DNA of 40,994 nt from Acidimicrobiaceae bacterium (GTDB lineage Bacteria; Actinomycetota; Acidimicrobiia; Acidimicrobiales; RAAP-2): positions 1 to 40,994 of the forward strand of contig DAHUZS010000113.1 of the NCBI GenBank assembly GCA_027315045.1, in the 5' to 3' direction. Positions 33,057 through 40,854 of this stretch are shown in pieces (position 1 is the stretch's first letter; each line of letters starts with the position of its first letter). The notes below the pieces were generated by a model that was given only the letters and a program-made list of their open reading frames with translations, was not told the DNA's origin and ran no database searches. Position numbers and translations under genes: made by a program.

Positions 33057-34730
33057 TCAAGCTCCCGGCCCGGCCGGGACCCGGTCCTCCCAGGCCGACC
33101 CCGCCACCTGGCGCGCCCAGGGGTAGTCGGGCTTGCCGGTCGGGCTCCGCTCGATGTGGTCCACCCGGACGAACCCCCTCGGGGCCTTGTAACGGGCCAG
33201 CCGTTCGAAGACGCTGGCCCGGAGCGCGTCGTCGGTCGCCACCGACCCCTCGGCGAGCTGGACCACCGCCACGACCTCCTGGCCCCAGCGCTCGCTCGGC
33301 CTACCGACCACCAGCACGTCGAGCACGTCGGGATGGGCCATCAGGGCCCACTCGACCTCTTCGGCGAAGATCTTCTCCCCACCCGAGTTGATGGTCATCG
33401 AATCCCGGCCGATCAGCTCGACGAGCCCGTCGGCCCGCAGGCGGGCCCGGTCGCCGGGGACGACCATCCGGCGACCGGCGACGGTCGGGAAGGTGGCGGC
33501 GGTCTTCGCCTCGTCGTGGAGGTACCCGAGGGGGATCGGCCCGTCGTGGGCGAGCCACCCGATGCCGTCGTGGCCCGCGTGGAGGACCGAGGCGCGCTCC
33601 TCGTCGAGCACGTAGGTCGAGGGGCTGGGTCGGAAGAGCCCGGCGGTCGGCGCGCCACCGGCCGCGGACACGTTGGACAGCTGGGGCCCGGTCTCCGAGG
33701 CGCCGCCGGAGTCGACGATGAGGACCCCGGGGAGGAGGTCGAGCAGCTTGGTCTTGGTGCCGGCGCTCAGGGCCGCGCCGCCGGTCAACACGACCGACAG
33801 GGCGCTCAGGTCGTAGTGGTTCGCCTCGATCTCCGCGCACAGCGGCTGGGCGAAGGCCTCGCCCACGATCACCAGTACCCCGACCCGCTCCCGGGCGATG
33901 GTCTGGAGGGTGGAGGCCGGGTCGAACCGGGCGACGACGTCGGGGAACACCACCGTGCCCCCACCGAGGATCATGCCGAGGGCCACCCACTGGCCGGCGC
34001 CGTGCATCAGCGGGGGGCACGGGAGGGCCCGGCGTTCCTCGCTCGTGCGCACCGTGGCCGCCATCGTCTCCAGGCTGGCGGTGTCGACGCCGCCGGCGGC
34101 CACCATTGGGCCAAGGGTGGTGTCGAAGATGTCAGCCTGTCGCCAGAGCGTCCCCTTCGGGTTACCGGTGGTCCCGCCGGTGTAGAGGACGTAGAGGTCG
34201 TCGTCGGAGAGCTCGAGGCCCGGGTTGTCGGCGGGCGCCTCCTGCAGGGCGCGCTCGTAGTCGAGGGCGCCGGGCAACAGGTCGTGGTCCGAGTCGTCGG
34301 CCACCTGGAGGAGGATCGGGCGGTGCTCGAGGTCGTCGAGGACCCGACCGAGGGTGGGGGCGAAGGTGGCGTGGTAGACGATGGCGGCCGCCCGGGCGTC
34401 GGTGAGCAGGTGGTGGAGCTCGGCGTCGACGTAGCGGTAGTTGACGTTGCACGAGGCGGCCCGTGCCAGTGCGGAGCCCACCATCCCCTCGAGGTACTCG
34501 TTGCCGTTGTGCAGGTACAGCGCGACGTGGTCCTGCCCGGACTCCCAGCCGGCCAGGGTGCCGCGCTCGGTCCGGAACCCGATGCCCCGGGCGGCAAGGA
34601 GGTTGGCCAGGCGCACCGTGCGTTCGTGCACGGCCGAGTAGGTGAGGCGCCGGTCCCGGAACACGATGCACTCCCGCTCCGGGACCGCCCGGGCGATCGC
34701 CTGGAACGCCGCCGCGTGATTCTGGCCCAC
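33057..34730 (-). CDS. Acyl-CoA synthetase (FadD17/FadD3-like)
   Basis: A 557-residue adenylate-forming ligase. The P-loop YTGGTTGNPKG is at residues 183-193, and the C-terminal domain has INSGGEKIFAEEVE and the catalytic-lysine motif SPTGKPDYPWAR, the latter as in actinobacterial FadD enzymes that act on sterol- or branched-chain acids. Where many ligases have GxTE, this one has GGASETGPQ. The GTG at 34728-34730 follows GGAGG at ten bases; the upstream frame has no support. It is divergent from the SnoaL-PPOX fusion gene. Confidence 0.88.
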   Translation of the reverse strand: MGQNHAAAFQAIARAVPERECIVFRDRRLTYSAVHERTVRLANLLAARGIGFRTERGTLAGWESGQDHVALYLHNGNEYLEGMVGSALARAASCNVNYRYVDAELHHLLTDARAAAIVYHATFAPTLGRVLDDLEHRPILLQVADDSDHDLLPGALDYERALQEAPADNPGLELSDDDLYVLYTGGTTGNPKGTLWRQADIFDTTLGPMVAAGGVDTASLETMAATVRTSEERRALPCPPLMHGAGQWVALGMILGGGTVVFPDVVARFDPASTLQTIARERVGVLVIVGEAFAQPLCAEIEANHYDLSALSVVLTGGAALSAGTKTKLLDLLPGVLIVDSGGASETGPQLSNVSAAGGAPTAGLFRPSPSTYVLDEERASVLHAGHDGIGWLAHDGPIPLGYLHDEAKTAATFPTVAGRRMVVPGDRARLRADGLVELIGRDSMTINSGGEKIFAEEVEWALMAHPDVLDVLVVGRPSERWGQEVVAVVQLAEGSVATDDALRASVFERLARYKAPRGFVRVDHIERSPTGKPDYPWARQVAGSAWEDRVPAGPGA

Positions 34731-34847
34731 TCGTACCCGACCTCCCCGCCCGACCCCTCCGCGGGCCCGACTGGCCGCCGGGGAGGTCGGAATCCCTACG
34801 ATGTTCCGGACCGGTTGGTTGTAGCAGAGGACAGGGGGTTGGGGGCG

Positions 34848-35642
34848 ATGGATCGCATCGAAGCGGCCAGGCTCTGGGTCGAGGTGCTGTCGGGGCCCTC
34901 CGACGACGCCAAGGCGGCGCTGGCCGAGGCGATTTCCGAGGCGGTGGTGACGGTGTCGCCGCTCGGGACCACCGAGGGCCGCAGTGCGGTCCTGGCCGAC
35001 CTCGGCCGGTCGCCGCTGGCTGAGCACCTGGCTCGGGCCACCTGGAGCGAGCAGGCCAGGGACGGCCAGGTCGAGCTAGTCGCCACCTTCGCCCCCGCGG
35101 CCCCGGTCGGCGGGTTGACCCTGCGGTTCTCTTTCGACGACGCCGAGCGGATCAGCCAGGTCGAGACCGGCATCCTCCCCGCCCCGCCGCCCGAGCCGGC
35201 CCCGATCCAAATCACCGAGGCGATGCGGGGCGCCGTCAACGGCGCCCTGGCCAACGGGACGCCGGTCATGGTCGCCTACGTCGACGGCGAGGGTCAGCCC
35301 CACCTCTCGTTCCGGGGCAGCACCCAGGTGTTCGACGACACCCGGCTGGCCCTGTGGATCCGGGACCCCTCGGGGGGCCTCTTGGCGGCGATCGGGCACA
35401 ACCCCCGCCTCGCTCTCTTCTATCGGGACCCGGCCACCCGCGCCGGCTACCAGTTCCACGGGCGGGCCCACGCCTCGGAGGACCCCGGGATCGCCGATCG
35501 GGTGTACACCAACAGCCCGGAGGTGGAGCGCAACATCGACGCCCAGCGCAAGGGGGTCCCGGTGCTGGTCGATCTCGACCGCATCCAGGGTCGGGACGCC
35601 GACGGGCCGGTGCTCATGACCCGCGACGCCGGGTCGTCGTGA
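34848..35642 (+). CDS. SnoaL-like/PPOX fusion protein
   Basis: A 264-residue protein in two parts. Residues 1-115 look like an NTF2/SnoaL-type domain (an early helix IEAARLWVEVLSG, then beta strands ending RFSFDDAERISQVETG). Residues 125-264 are a PPOX split barrel (GTPVMVAYVDGEGQPHLSFR, LALWIRDPSGGLLAAIGHNP, YQFHGRAH), which in relatives binds FMN. The linker is proline-rich. The ATG at 34848 has GGGGG before it. The antisense frame is also open along much of this region but is not a gene. The pairing suggests a flavoprotein acting on a ligand held by the SnoaL part. Confidence 0.72.
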   Translation: MDRIEAARLWVEVLSGPSDDAKAALAEAISEAVVTVSPLGTTEGRSAVLADLGRSPLAEHLARATWSEQARDGQVELVATFAPAAPVGGLTLRFSFDDAERISQVETGILPAPPPEPAPIQITEAMRGAVNGALANGTPVMVAYVDGEGQPHLSFRGSTQVFDDTRLALWIRDPSGGLLAAIGHNPRLALFYRDPATRAGYQFHGRAHASEDPGIADRVYTNSPEVERNIDAQRKGVPVLVDLDRIQGRDADGPVLMTRDAGSS

Positions 35643-35682
35643 GCCCGGTCGCGCCGGGGCGGGCCGGGCGCCCACACTGAGG

Positions 35683-36858
35683 GTGCCGGCGCCGGCAGCC
35701 GCATCCGGCGAGGTCCCGGTGGGTGGGACCGTCGCTGGCGGGTTCGAGCCGTTGCACGAGGCTTTCGTGGCCAACCTGACGCAACGGGGCGAGCACGGCG
35801 CCGCCCTCTGCGTGGTGGTCGGCGGCTCGGTGGTCGCCGACCTGTGGGGCGGGTGGACCGACCGGGAGAGGACCGTCCCCTGGCCGGAGGACGCGCTCGT
35901 GAATGTGTTCTCGGTCGGCAAGGCCTTCACCGCCCTGTGCGCCGCCCGCCTGGTCGCCCAGGGGAGCCTCGAGCTCGACCGGGCGGTCGCCGACTACTGG
36001 CCCGAGTTCTCGGCCGGCGGCAAAGGCGCGGTGCGCGTCCGCCAGCTGCTGGCCCATCGAGCCGGGCTCCCGGCGCTCCGCCGGCGGCTGGCGCCCGGCG
36101 CCATGCTCGACCACGACGTGATGGCCGGGGCCCTGGCGGCCCAGGAACCGTGGTGGGAGCCCGGCTCGGCCCACGGCTACCACACCAACACCTTCGGCTT
36201 CCTCGTCGGCGAGCTGGTGCGCCGGATCGACGGCCGTACGCTCGGGACGGTGCTGAGCGAGGACATCGCCGCTCCGCTGGGCGCCGAGGTACACGTCGGG
36301 CTCCCTGCGGCGCTCCACCCGAGGGTGGTCGAGTTCCTCTGGCCCGGCACCCCGCCGCCAGAGGCCGAACCGCCGGGCCTGAGCGACGGGCAGTTGATGT
36401 CGTTCAACGCCTACTACAACCCGTCAGGGCTCTCGGGGGCCGGCTTGGTCAACACCGCCCGCTGGCGTTCGGCCGAGATCCCATCGACCAACGCCCACGG
36501 CAGCGCGCGGGGGGTCGCCCGCGTCTACGAGGCGCTCGCCGCCGGCGGCGCCTCGGACGGGGTCCGGGTGATCGACGAGGCGGTGCTCGGTCAGTTCACG
36601 ACCGAGCACTCCTGCGGCCCCGACCTCGTCCTCGGCCGGCCGTCCCGGTTCGGGTTGGGGTTCCAGCTGACCCAGGCCGAGCGGCCCCTCGGGCCCGGCC
36701 CGCGGGGCTTCGGGCACTTCGGCGCCGGCGGATCGCTCGGCTTCTGCGATCCCGACGCCGGGATCGCCTTCGGCTACGTGATCAACGCCATGGGCCCGAG
36801 GTGGCAGAACCCGCGCAACCGGGCGCTCATGGACGCCCTCTACGCCTCCTTGGGCTGA
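35683..36858 (+). CDS. Serine beta-lactamase/class VIII esterase-like hydrolase
   Basis: A 391-residue protein of the beta-lactamase (class C-like) superfamily. The nucleophile motif is S77-V-G-K80, the tyrosine motif is Y166-H-T (in place of YxN), and HFGAGG near residue 345 stands for the KTG box. EGLxELDxAVADYWPEF and QLLAHRAGLP are typical of the EstB/LactB-like group, which hydrolyses esters rather than beta-lactams. No signal peptide is visible, so it acts in the cytoplasm. The GTG at 35683 lies 40 bases after the fusion gene stop. Confidence 0.87.
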   Translation: MPAPAAASGEVPVGGTVAGGFEPLHEAFVANLTQRGEHGAALCVVVGGSVVADLWGGWTDRERTVPWPEDALVNVFSVGKAFTALCAARLVAQGSLELDRAVADYWPEFSAGGKGAVRVRQLLAHRAGLPALRRRLAPGAMLDHDVMAGALAAQEPWWEPGSAHGYHTNTFGFLVGELVRRIDGRTLGTVLSEDIAAPLGAEVHVGLPAALHPRVVEFLWPGTPPPEAEPPGLSDGQLMSFNAYYNPSGLSGAGLVNTARWRSAEIPSTNAHGSARGVARVYEALAAGGASDGVRVIDEAVLGQFTTEHSCGPDLVLGRPSRFGLGFQLTQAERPLGPGPRGFGHFGAGGSLGFCDPDAGIAFGYVINAMGPRWQNPRNRALMDALYASLG

Positions 36859-36908
36859 CCCCGACCCCGCTCTCGTGCTCTCCGGCCGTCGGGACTCTCG
36901 GCGGCCGG

Positions 36909-36914
36909 TACCGT
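36909..36914 (+). promoter_or_regulatory. -10 box of a leaderless small-protein gene
   Basis: TACCGT fits TANNNT and ends seven bases before the ATG at 36922. No ribosome site lies between, which suggests a leaderless transcript like that of the P450 gene. Confidence 0.45.
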
Positions 36915-36921
36915 GGCGTCC

Positions 36922-37167
36922 ATGTCCGACTACGTGATCCCCGATCCCGAGCCCAAGCCGGTCGACGAGAAGCTAGCGATGGAGCTCCAGATCCTCGCCT
37001 CCAACGCGGTGCTGCGGGGCCACCCCTCGGGTGAGGAGCAGTGCAACAACTGCCGTTACTACCTCGACGAGACGGCCGACTTCTCCTACTGCTGGCACCC
37101 GAAGATCCGCATCCTGGTCGGCGAGCAGTGGTGGTGCCAGTGGTGGGAGGAGACGCCCGCGTCCTAG
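36922..37167 (+). CDS. 81-residue four-cysteine protein (HiPIP-like or zinc-binding)
   Basis: The protein has an acidic N-terminal helix (PVDEKLAMELQILASNAVLR) and then QCNNCRYY...YCWHP...WWCQWW. The spacing is C-x2-C-x12-C-x14-C, with the last Cys in a W-C-x-W setting. High-potential iron-sulfur proteins have C-x2-C, two more cysteines at comparable distances and a GWCxxW end, so a [4Fe-4S] or zinc site is a fair guess. No export signal is seen. The ATG at 36922 is favoured over the GTG at 36913 by the -10 box seven bases upstream. It may belong with the following SRPBCC gene. Confidence 0.7.
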   Translation: MSDYVIPDPEPKPVDEKLAMELQILASNAVLRGHPSGEEQCNNCRYYLDETADFSYCWHPKIRILVGEQWWCQWWEETPAS

Positions 37168-37228
37168 TACCGTTCCCGGTCCCTCGACCCATCGGGCGCC
37201 GAGGGCCGTTGCGACCGAAGGAGGCGAG

Positions 37229-37732
37229 GTGGCGCAAGGAGCAGAGGTGGCGATCGAACGCTTCGAGGTGAGCCGGACCGTTGGTGCCGATCCCGGCGCG
37301 ATCTTCTCGCTGCTCTGCGACCCGCGCGGGCACGTGGCCATCGACAGCTCGGGCATGCTCATGTCGGCCACCGGTGAGCCGGTGCGGGCCCTCGGCGACA
37401 CCTTCGTAGTCCACATGGACCGCGAGGCGCTCAACGACTTCCCCCTCGGCCGCTACGACGTGATCGTCACCATCGAGACCTTCGAGCGGGACCGGGAGCT
37501 CGCCTGGTCGATCGCCGGGACGGAGCGGCCGTCCATCGGCCACCTCTACGGCTACCGGCTCGAGCCGGCCGAGGGTGGGACCCTCGTCACCTCCTACTAC
37601 GACTGGTCGGCGATCGACGCCCGGATGAAGGAGCGCGGGATCTTCCCGGTCATCTCGGAGCTGGCGCTCCGGGCCACGCTCGGGATCCTGGCCCGGACGG
37701 TGGCCCCGGAGGGCCCGGGGTCGGCCGGATAG
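37229..37732 (+). CDS. SRPBCC/polyketide-cyclase-like protein
   Basis: A 167-residue protein with the START/SRPBCC helix-grip fold. It starts with a strand, VAIERFEVSRTVGADPGAIF, then SLLCDPRGHVAIDSSGML, and ends in GGTLVTSYYDWS and a long C-terminal helix. Such proteins bind hydrophobic ligands in a deep cavity. Two GTG starts are plausible: 37229 (AAGGAGG, four bases before) and 37247 (AAGGAG, five bases before); I use the first. It is convergent with the YbjQ-like operon, with only four bases between stops. Confidence 0.75.
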   Translation: MAQGAEVAIERFEVSRTVGADPGAIFSLLCDPRGHVAIDSSGMLMSATGEPVRALGDTFVVHMDREALNDFPLGRYDVIVTIETFERDRELAWSIAGTERPSIGHLYGYRLEPAEGGTLVTSYYDWSAIDARMKERGIFPVISELALRATLGILARTVAPEGPGSAG

Positions 37733-37736
37733 CGGC

Positions 37737-38588
37737 TCAGCCCTGGCTGCGCAGCGACCCGGCCTCGAACTGCACCACGGTGTCGTCGAGGGGGAGGACC
37801 ACCTCGGGCCGGACGTGCCGGTGGCCGTCGGCCCCGAGGCGGACCGCCGTGCCCCGGGCGGTGAACCCGATGACGTGGCGGGCGAAGCGCATCGGGCCCT
37901 CTTCGACCCGCACCCCGACCACCCCCTGGGCCCGGAGGCGGATGCCCGAGGCCTGCATGCGCTCCATCGCCGTCTCCCGGGCGGCGTAGAGGGCCTGGGT
38001 CAGATTGGCCAGCTCGACGTTCTGGTTGGACTGGCGGATCGCCGTCGTCGCGTCCCTACGGGGGGCGTAGACGAAGCTGGCGCCGAAGGCCAGCCCGAGG
38101 GGCTCCCACCCCGAGTTGGCCAGGAGCACGAAGTCGCGCGCCGAGAGGTCCGAGACGAAGGGACGGCCCGGCGGGTGGTTGGTCTTGGCCACCGGCCGGA
38201 CCGCCGTGCCGACCAGCGCGACGTCGACATGGCGGGCGTGGATCTCGAGGTCGACCCGCACCCCGACCACCCCGTGCCCGCCGGCGGCCGCACACTCCTG
38301 GCCCAACCGGTCCGAGGCGTGCTCGACCGCCAGGTTGTGGGCGTCGGAGGGCGAGGGGAGCTCGCCCCGGCCCCAGGCCCACACCCCGGCCTGGATCGAG
38401 GTGACCGAGACCCCGAAGACCAGCTCGATCGGTTCCCAACCGATCGAATGCAAAAGGAGGGCCTCGTCCATGCTGAGGTCGGAGGTCGCGGCCCGAGCGT
38501 CGGGGCTCCGGCCACCCTCGGCCAGCCAGGCGGCGGCCTGGGCCAGCTCGGCCCGCACGTCGCTCGGCTCAGGTCCCCGGCCGCTCAC
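37737..38588 (-). CDS. Tandem YbjQ/UPF0145-like domain protein C
   Basis: A 283-residue soluble protein with two repeats of the YbjQ-like (heavy-metal-binding-annotated) fold. Domain 1 runs from about residue 35 (TSDLSMDEALLLHSIGWEPI) to HGVVGVRVD and LVGTAVRP; domain 2 begins PFVSDLSARDFVLLANSGWE and ends QGVVGVRVE and ARGTAVRL. Each has the same order: the 'SDLS' entry, a GF/GW-E/HP-LG-FG strand, a long helix and the GVVGVRV strand. Single-domain YbjQ proteins form ring-shaped oligomers; their function is not settled. The GTG at 38586-38588 overlaps the upstream stop (GTGA). It is the last gene of the operon. Confidence 0.78.
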   Translation of the reverse strand: MSGRGPEPSDVRAELAQAAAWLAEGGRSPDARAATSDLSMDEALLLHSIGWEPIELVFGVSVTSIQAGVWAWGRGELPSPSDAHNLAVEHASDRLGQECAAAGGHGVVGVRVDLEIHARHVDVALVGTAVRPVAKTNHPPGRPFVSDLSARDFVLLANSGWEPLGLAFGASFVYAPRRDATTAIRQSNQNVELANLTQALYAARETAMERMQASGIRLRAQGVVGVRVEEGPMRFARHVIGFTARGTAVRLGADGHRHVRPEVVLPLDDTVVQFEAGSLRSQG

Positions 38589-39493
38589 GAGAGGCGCACC
38601 GTCGGCCGGGGCGGGGGGATGGGGTCGAAGTCCTTGAACCGGCGGACCCTCGTGCCCCGCAGGGTGCACTCGACCACCTGGTCGCCCGCGCCGACCTCCC
38701 GCTCGGTGGCCGAGAACGTGATGCCCTGGAGGGTGTCGGTGCCCAGTTGGCGCCGGGCGTGGTCGCGGGCGAGGGCCCGGGCGGACAGGCGTGCCTCGGA
38801 GACCTGCTCGATCTCGGCGGTGGAGTTGAGCGACTGGCCCCAGCCGTAGGCGCCGCCCTCCATGAGGTATTCGGTGATGCAGTAGGCCCACACCCGCACC
38901 GACGCGATGCTCGCCACCACCGAGATGGGCATGAACCCGGCCTCGAGCAGCTTGGCCAGCCGCTGGCCGGCGAGGTAGGTGGACCACGGCACGCCCTTGG
39001 GCGGCGGTGGCGCCCCTTCGACGACGACCGCGGTGCCGAGGACGTGGAACTCGGCCACGCGCATGTCGGCCAGGTTGTGGGAGGTGTCGGTGACCCCGAT
39101 GACGCCGTGGGCCCCGACCTCCTGGGCCTCCTCGATCATCCGGCCGAAGGCGGCGTTGAAGCCCGACAGCCAGGCCTCCTCAACCCAGGTCTGCTCGTAG
39201 TTCTGTCCCCAGGTCCGGTGCTCGCCGCCCACGAAGCCATGGGGGCAGTACCAGTTCTGCATGTAGCCACCGCCACCGCCCCCGGAGAAGCCGAAGGGTG
39301 ACGTCCCCCGCAGATACGGCGACCCCGCTCCGTACCAGCCCCACTGCATGGCGCAGAACCCCTGGACCAGGCCGACCGGGCGCAGGCCCATCTGGAGGCA
39401 GGCCGCGAAGTCGGGGACGGTGAGCCCCGAGGAGAAGGAGCCGGACTCGAGGCGACGGGGTGCCGCCTCCGGCACGTCGGTCGGGCCGGTCAT
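38585..39493 (-). CDS. YbjQ-like domain protein B, divergent, with glycine/tyrosine-rich insertion
   Basis: A 302-residue protein. It begins MTGPTDVPEAAPRRLESGSF, nearly the same as protein A. The first domain carries SGLTVPDFAACLQMGLRPVG, then an insertion GTSPFGFSGGGGGGYMQNWY-CPHGFVGGEHRTWGQ, a helix and HGVIGVTD. The second part (from about residue 160) is more divergent (LAKLLEAGFMPISVVASIAS) and lacks a clear GVVGVR strand. The Gly/Tyr/Trp/Cys-rich insertion is unlike YbjQ and could form a loop on the outside of a ring. The start at 39491-39493 overlaps the upstream TGA by one base. Confidence 0.72.
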   Translation of the reverse strand: MTGPTDVPEAAPRRLESGSFSSGLTVPDFAACLQMGLRPVGLVQGFCAMQWGWYGAGSPYLRGTSPFGFSGGGGGGYMQNWYCPHGFVGGEHRTWGQNYEQTWVEEAWLSGFNAAFGRMIEEAQEVGAHGVIGVTDTSHNLADMRVAEFHVLGTAVVVEGAPPPPKGVPWSTYLAGQRLAKLLEAGFMPISVVASIASVRVWAYCITEYLMEGGAYGWGQSLNSTAEIEQVSEARLSARALARDHARRQLGTDTLQGITFSATEREVGAGDQVVECTLRGTRVRRFKDFDPIPPPRPTVRLS

Positions 39494-40287
39494 CAGTTGT
39501 CGAGGGAGATGATGACGGTGGGCCGGGGGAGGGTCACGTCGTCGCCGACCTTGGTCACCGCGGTGCCGAGCGAGAGGAACTCGATGGTGTGTGAGCCCCA
39601 CTGGTGGGACTTCTCCTCGAGGCGCACGCCGACGATCCCGGTCGCACCGAGCCGGTTCCCCTCGTCCTGCATCCGGGTCATGGCCAGCTCCCGGGCCTCG
39701 TAGAGGGCCTGGGTGAAGTTCGGGAGCTCGACGTTCTGGCCCACCGAGCCCAGGGTCTGCCCGAGCCCCCGGTGGGCGATGTGGTACACGCAGGTCCCCA
39801 TGACCAGGCCCTGGGGCACGTACCCGGTCTGCATGATGGTCCAGAAGTCCTGGCCCGAGAGGTCGGAGGTGAACGGCTTGCCCTGCTGGTTCTTGTACGA
39901 CTTGCCGTCCTCAGCCTTCACCGCGGTGCCGAGCGCGATGAACTCGGCGGCGTCGCTGCCCCACTCGTAGTAGTTGACGTCGAGGCGGACCCCCACCACC
40001 CCGTCGGCCCCGAGCGCGTCGGCCTCCTCCTCCATGCGGGTCATGGCCAGCTCCCGGGCGTTGTACATCGCCTCGGTCAACTTGGTTAGCTCCTGGCTCT
40101 TCGTCCAGCGCCGCCCCTGGAAGCCGGTGTGGTAGATCGACGAGCCCATCACGAACCCCAGGGGGTGGAAGCCGCTTTCCTTCACCAGCAGGAACTCGTT
40201 GACAGAGAGGTCGGAGGTGAAGAAGCCGTGACGGAGTTCGTCGAGCCGGCGCTCGGCGTCCTTGGGGAGATCCGTCGGTCCGGTCAT
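39493..40287 (-). CDS. Tandem YbjQ/UPF0145-like domain protein A
   Basis: A 264-residue protein with two well-kept YbjQ-like domains. Domain 1 has TSDLSVNEFLLVKESGFHPL, MYNARELAMTRMEEEADALG and DGVVGVRLD; domain 2 has TSDLSGQDFWTIMQTGYVPQ, LYEARELAMTRMQDEGNRLG and TGIVGVRLE. The shared ARELAMTRM helix and GxVGVRL strand show an internal duplication. The ends (WGSDAAEFIALGTAV, WGSHTIEFLSLGTAV) also match. It starts at 40285-40287, overlapping the upstream stop by four bases (ATGA). It is the best-preserved member and likely the core subunit. Confidence 0.8.
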   Translation of the reverse strand: MTGPTDLPKDAERRLDELRHGFFTSDLSVNEFLLVKESGFHPLGFVMGSSIYHTGFQGRRWTKSQELTKLTEAMYNARELAMTRMEEEADALGADGVVGVRLDVNYYEWGSDAAEFIALGTAVKAEDGKSYKNQQGKPFTSDLSGQDFWTIMQTGYVPQGLVMGTCVYHIAHRGLGQTLGSVGQNVELPNFTQALYEARELAMTRMQDEGNRLGATGIVGVRLEEKSHQWGSHTIEFLSLGTAVTKVGDDVTLPRPTVIISLDN

Positions 40288-40703
40288 TGGGTTCCTCCGA
40301 TCATGAGGTTCTCGAGGGCGAGCCGGGTGGCCTCCGAGCGGGTCGCCTCGGTCTGCAGCGCCCCGAGCAAACGCTTCAGCCAGGCCGCCATGTCGACCTG
40401 CTCGCTGCGGATCCGGATCCCTCCGGAGGAGCGCCCGATCGTGCAGCGCACCGACGCGCCCTCCACCTCGGCCCGCAGGAGGTCGTCGCCCAGGGTCACC
40501 TGGACCGCCTTGATCTCCCCGGAACGCCGCAGAAGCCCGGCCCGCTCGACTGCCAGGCGGTTCCCGAGTGACGACCCGAGCTGGGCGACGAGGAGCCGCA
40601 GGAGGGTCGAGACGTCGGTCGCGTCGGCGGCGAGTGAGGAGACCGCCAGTTCGAGGTCGAAGTCCCCGGGGTCGCCGGCCGGCTCCAACGCCTCCCCGAT
40701 CAT
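40284..40703 (-). CDS. Unknown 139-residue protein heading the YbjQ-like operon
   Basis: I do not recognise a family. The protein is acidic at the start, then has predicted helices (VSTLLRLLVAQLGSSLGNRL), beta strands (GEIKAVQVTLGDDLLRAEVE, ASVRCTIGRSSGGIRI) and a C-terminal helix pair (MAAWLKRLLGALQTEATRSE, LALENLMIGG). It has no membrane segment or metal motif. The ATG at 40701-40703 follows GGAGG; the upstream frame runs into the IS630 end. Its stop overlaps the next start by four bases, so it should be made in step with the YbjQ-like proteins and may be their partner or regulator. Confidence 0.7.
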   Translation of the reverse strand: MIGEALEPAGDPGDFDLELAVSSLAADATDVSTLLRLLVAQLGSSLGNRLAVERAGLLRRSGEIKAVQVTLGDDLLRAEVEGASVRCTIGRSSGGIRIRSEQVDMAAWLKRLLGALQTEATRSEATRLALENLMIGGTQ

Positions 40704-40854
40704 CGGACCTCCACCGTCGCGCTCACCGTGCCTCCAGGTGGCGTTCGACACCTCGTGCCACCGAGCAAACCTTGCACCACTGTAGGGGCACCAGGGCCCG
40801 CGGTCCGGTGGTGGGGGAGCGGCGGGCGGTGGGGCGCGACCACCGTCGTGCCAC

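Noticed and set aside
33156-35642. Long plus-strand open frame of 828 codons
   Set aside because: Its first two thirds are the antisense of the acyl-CoA ligase at 33057-34730; only the part from 34848 is a real gene.
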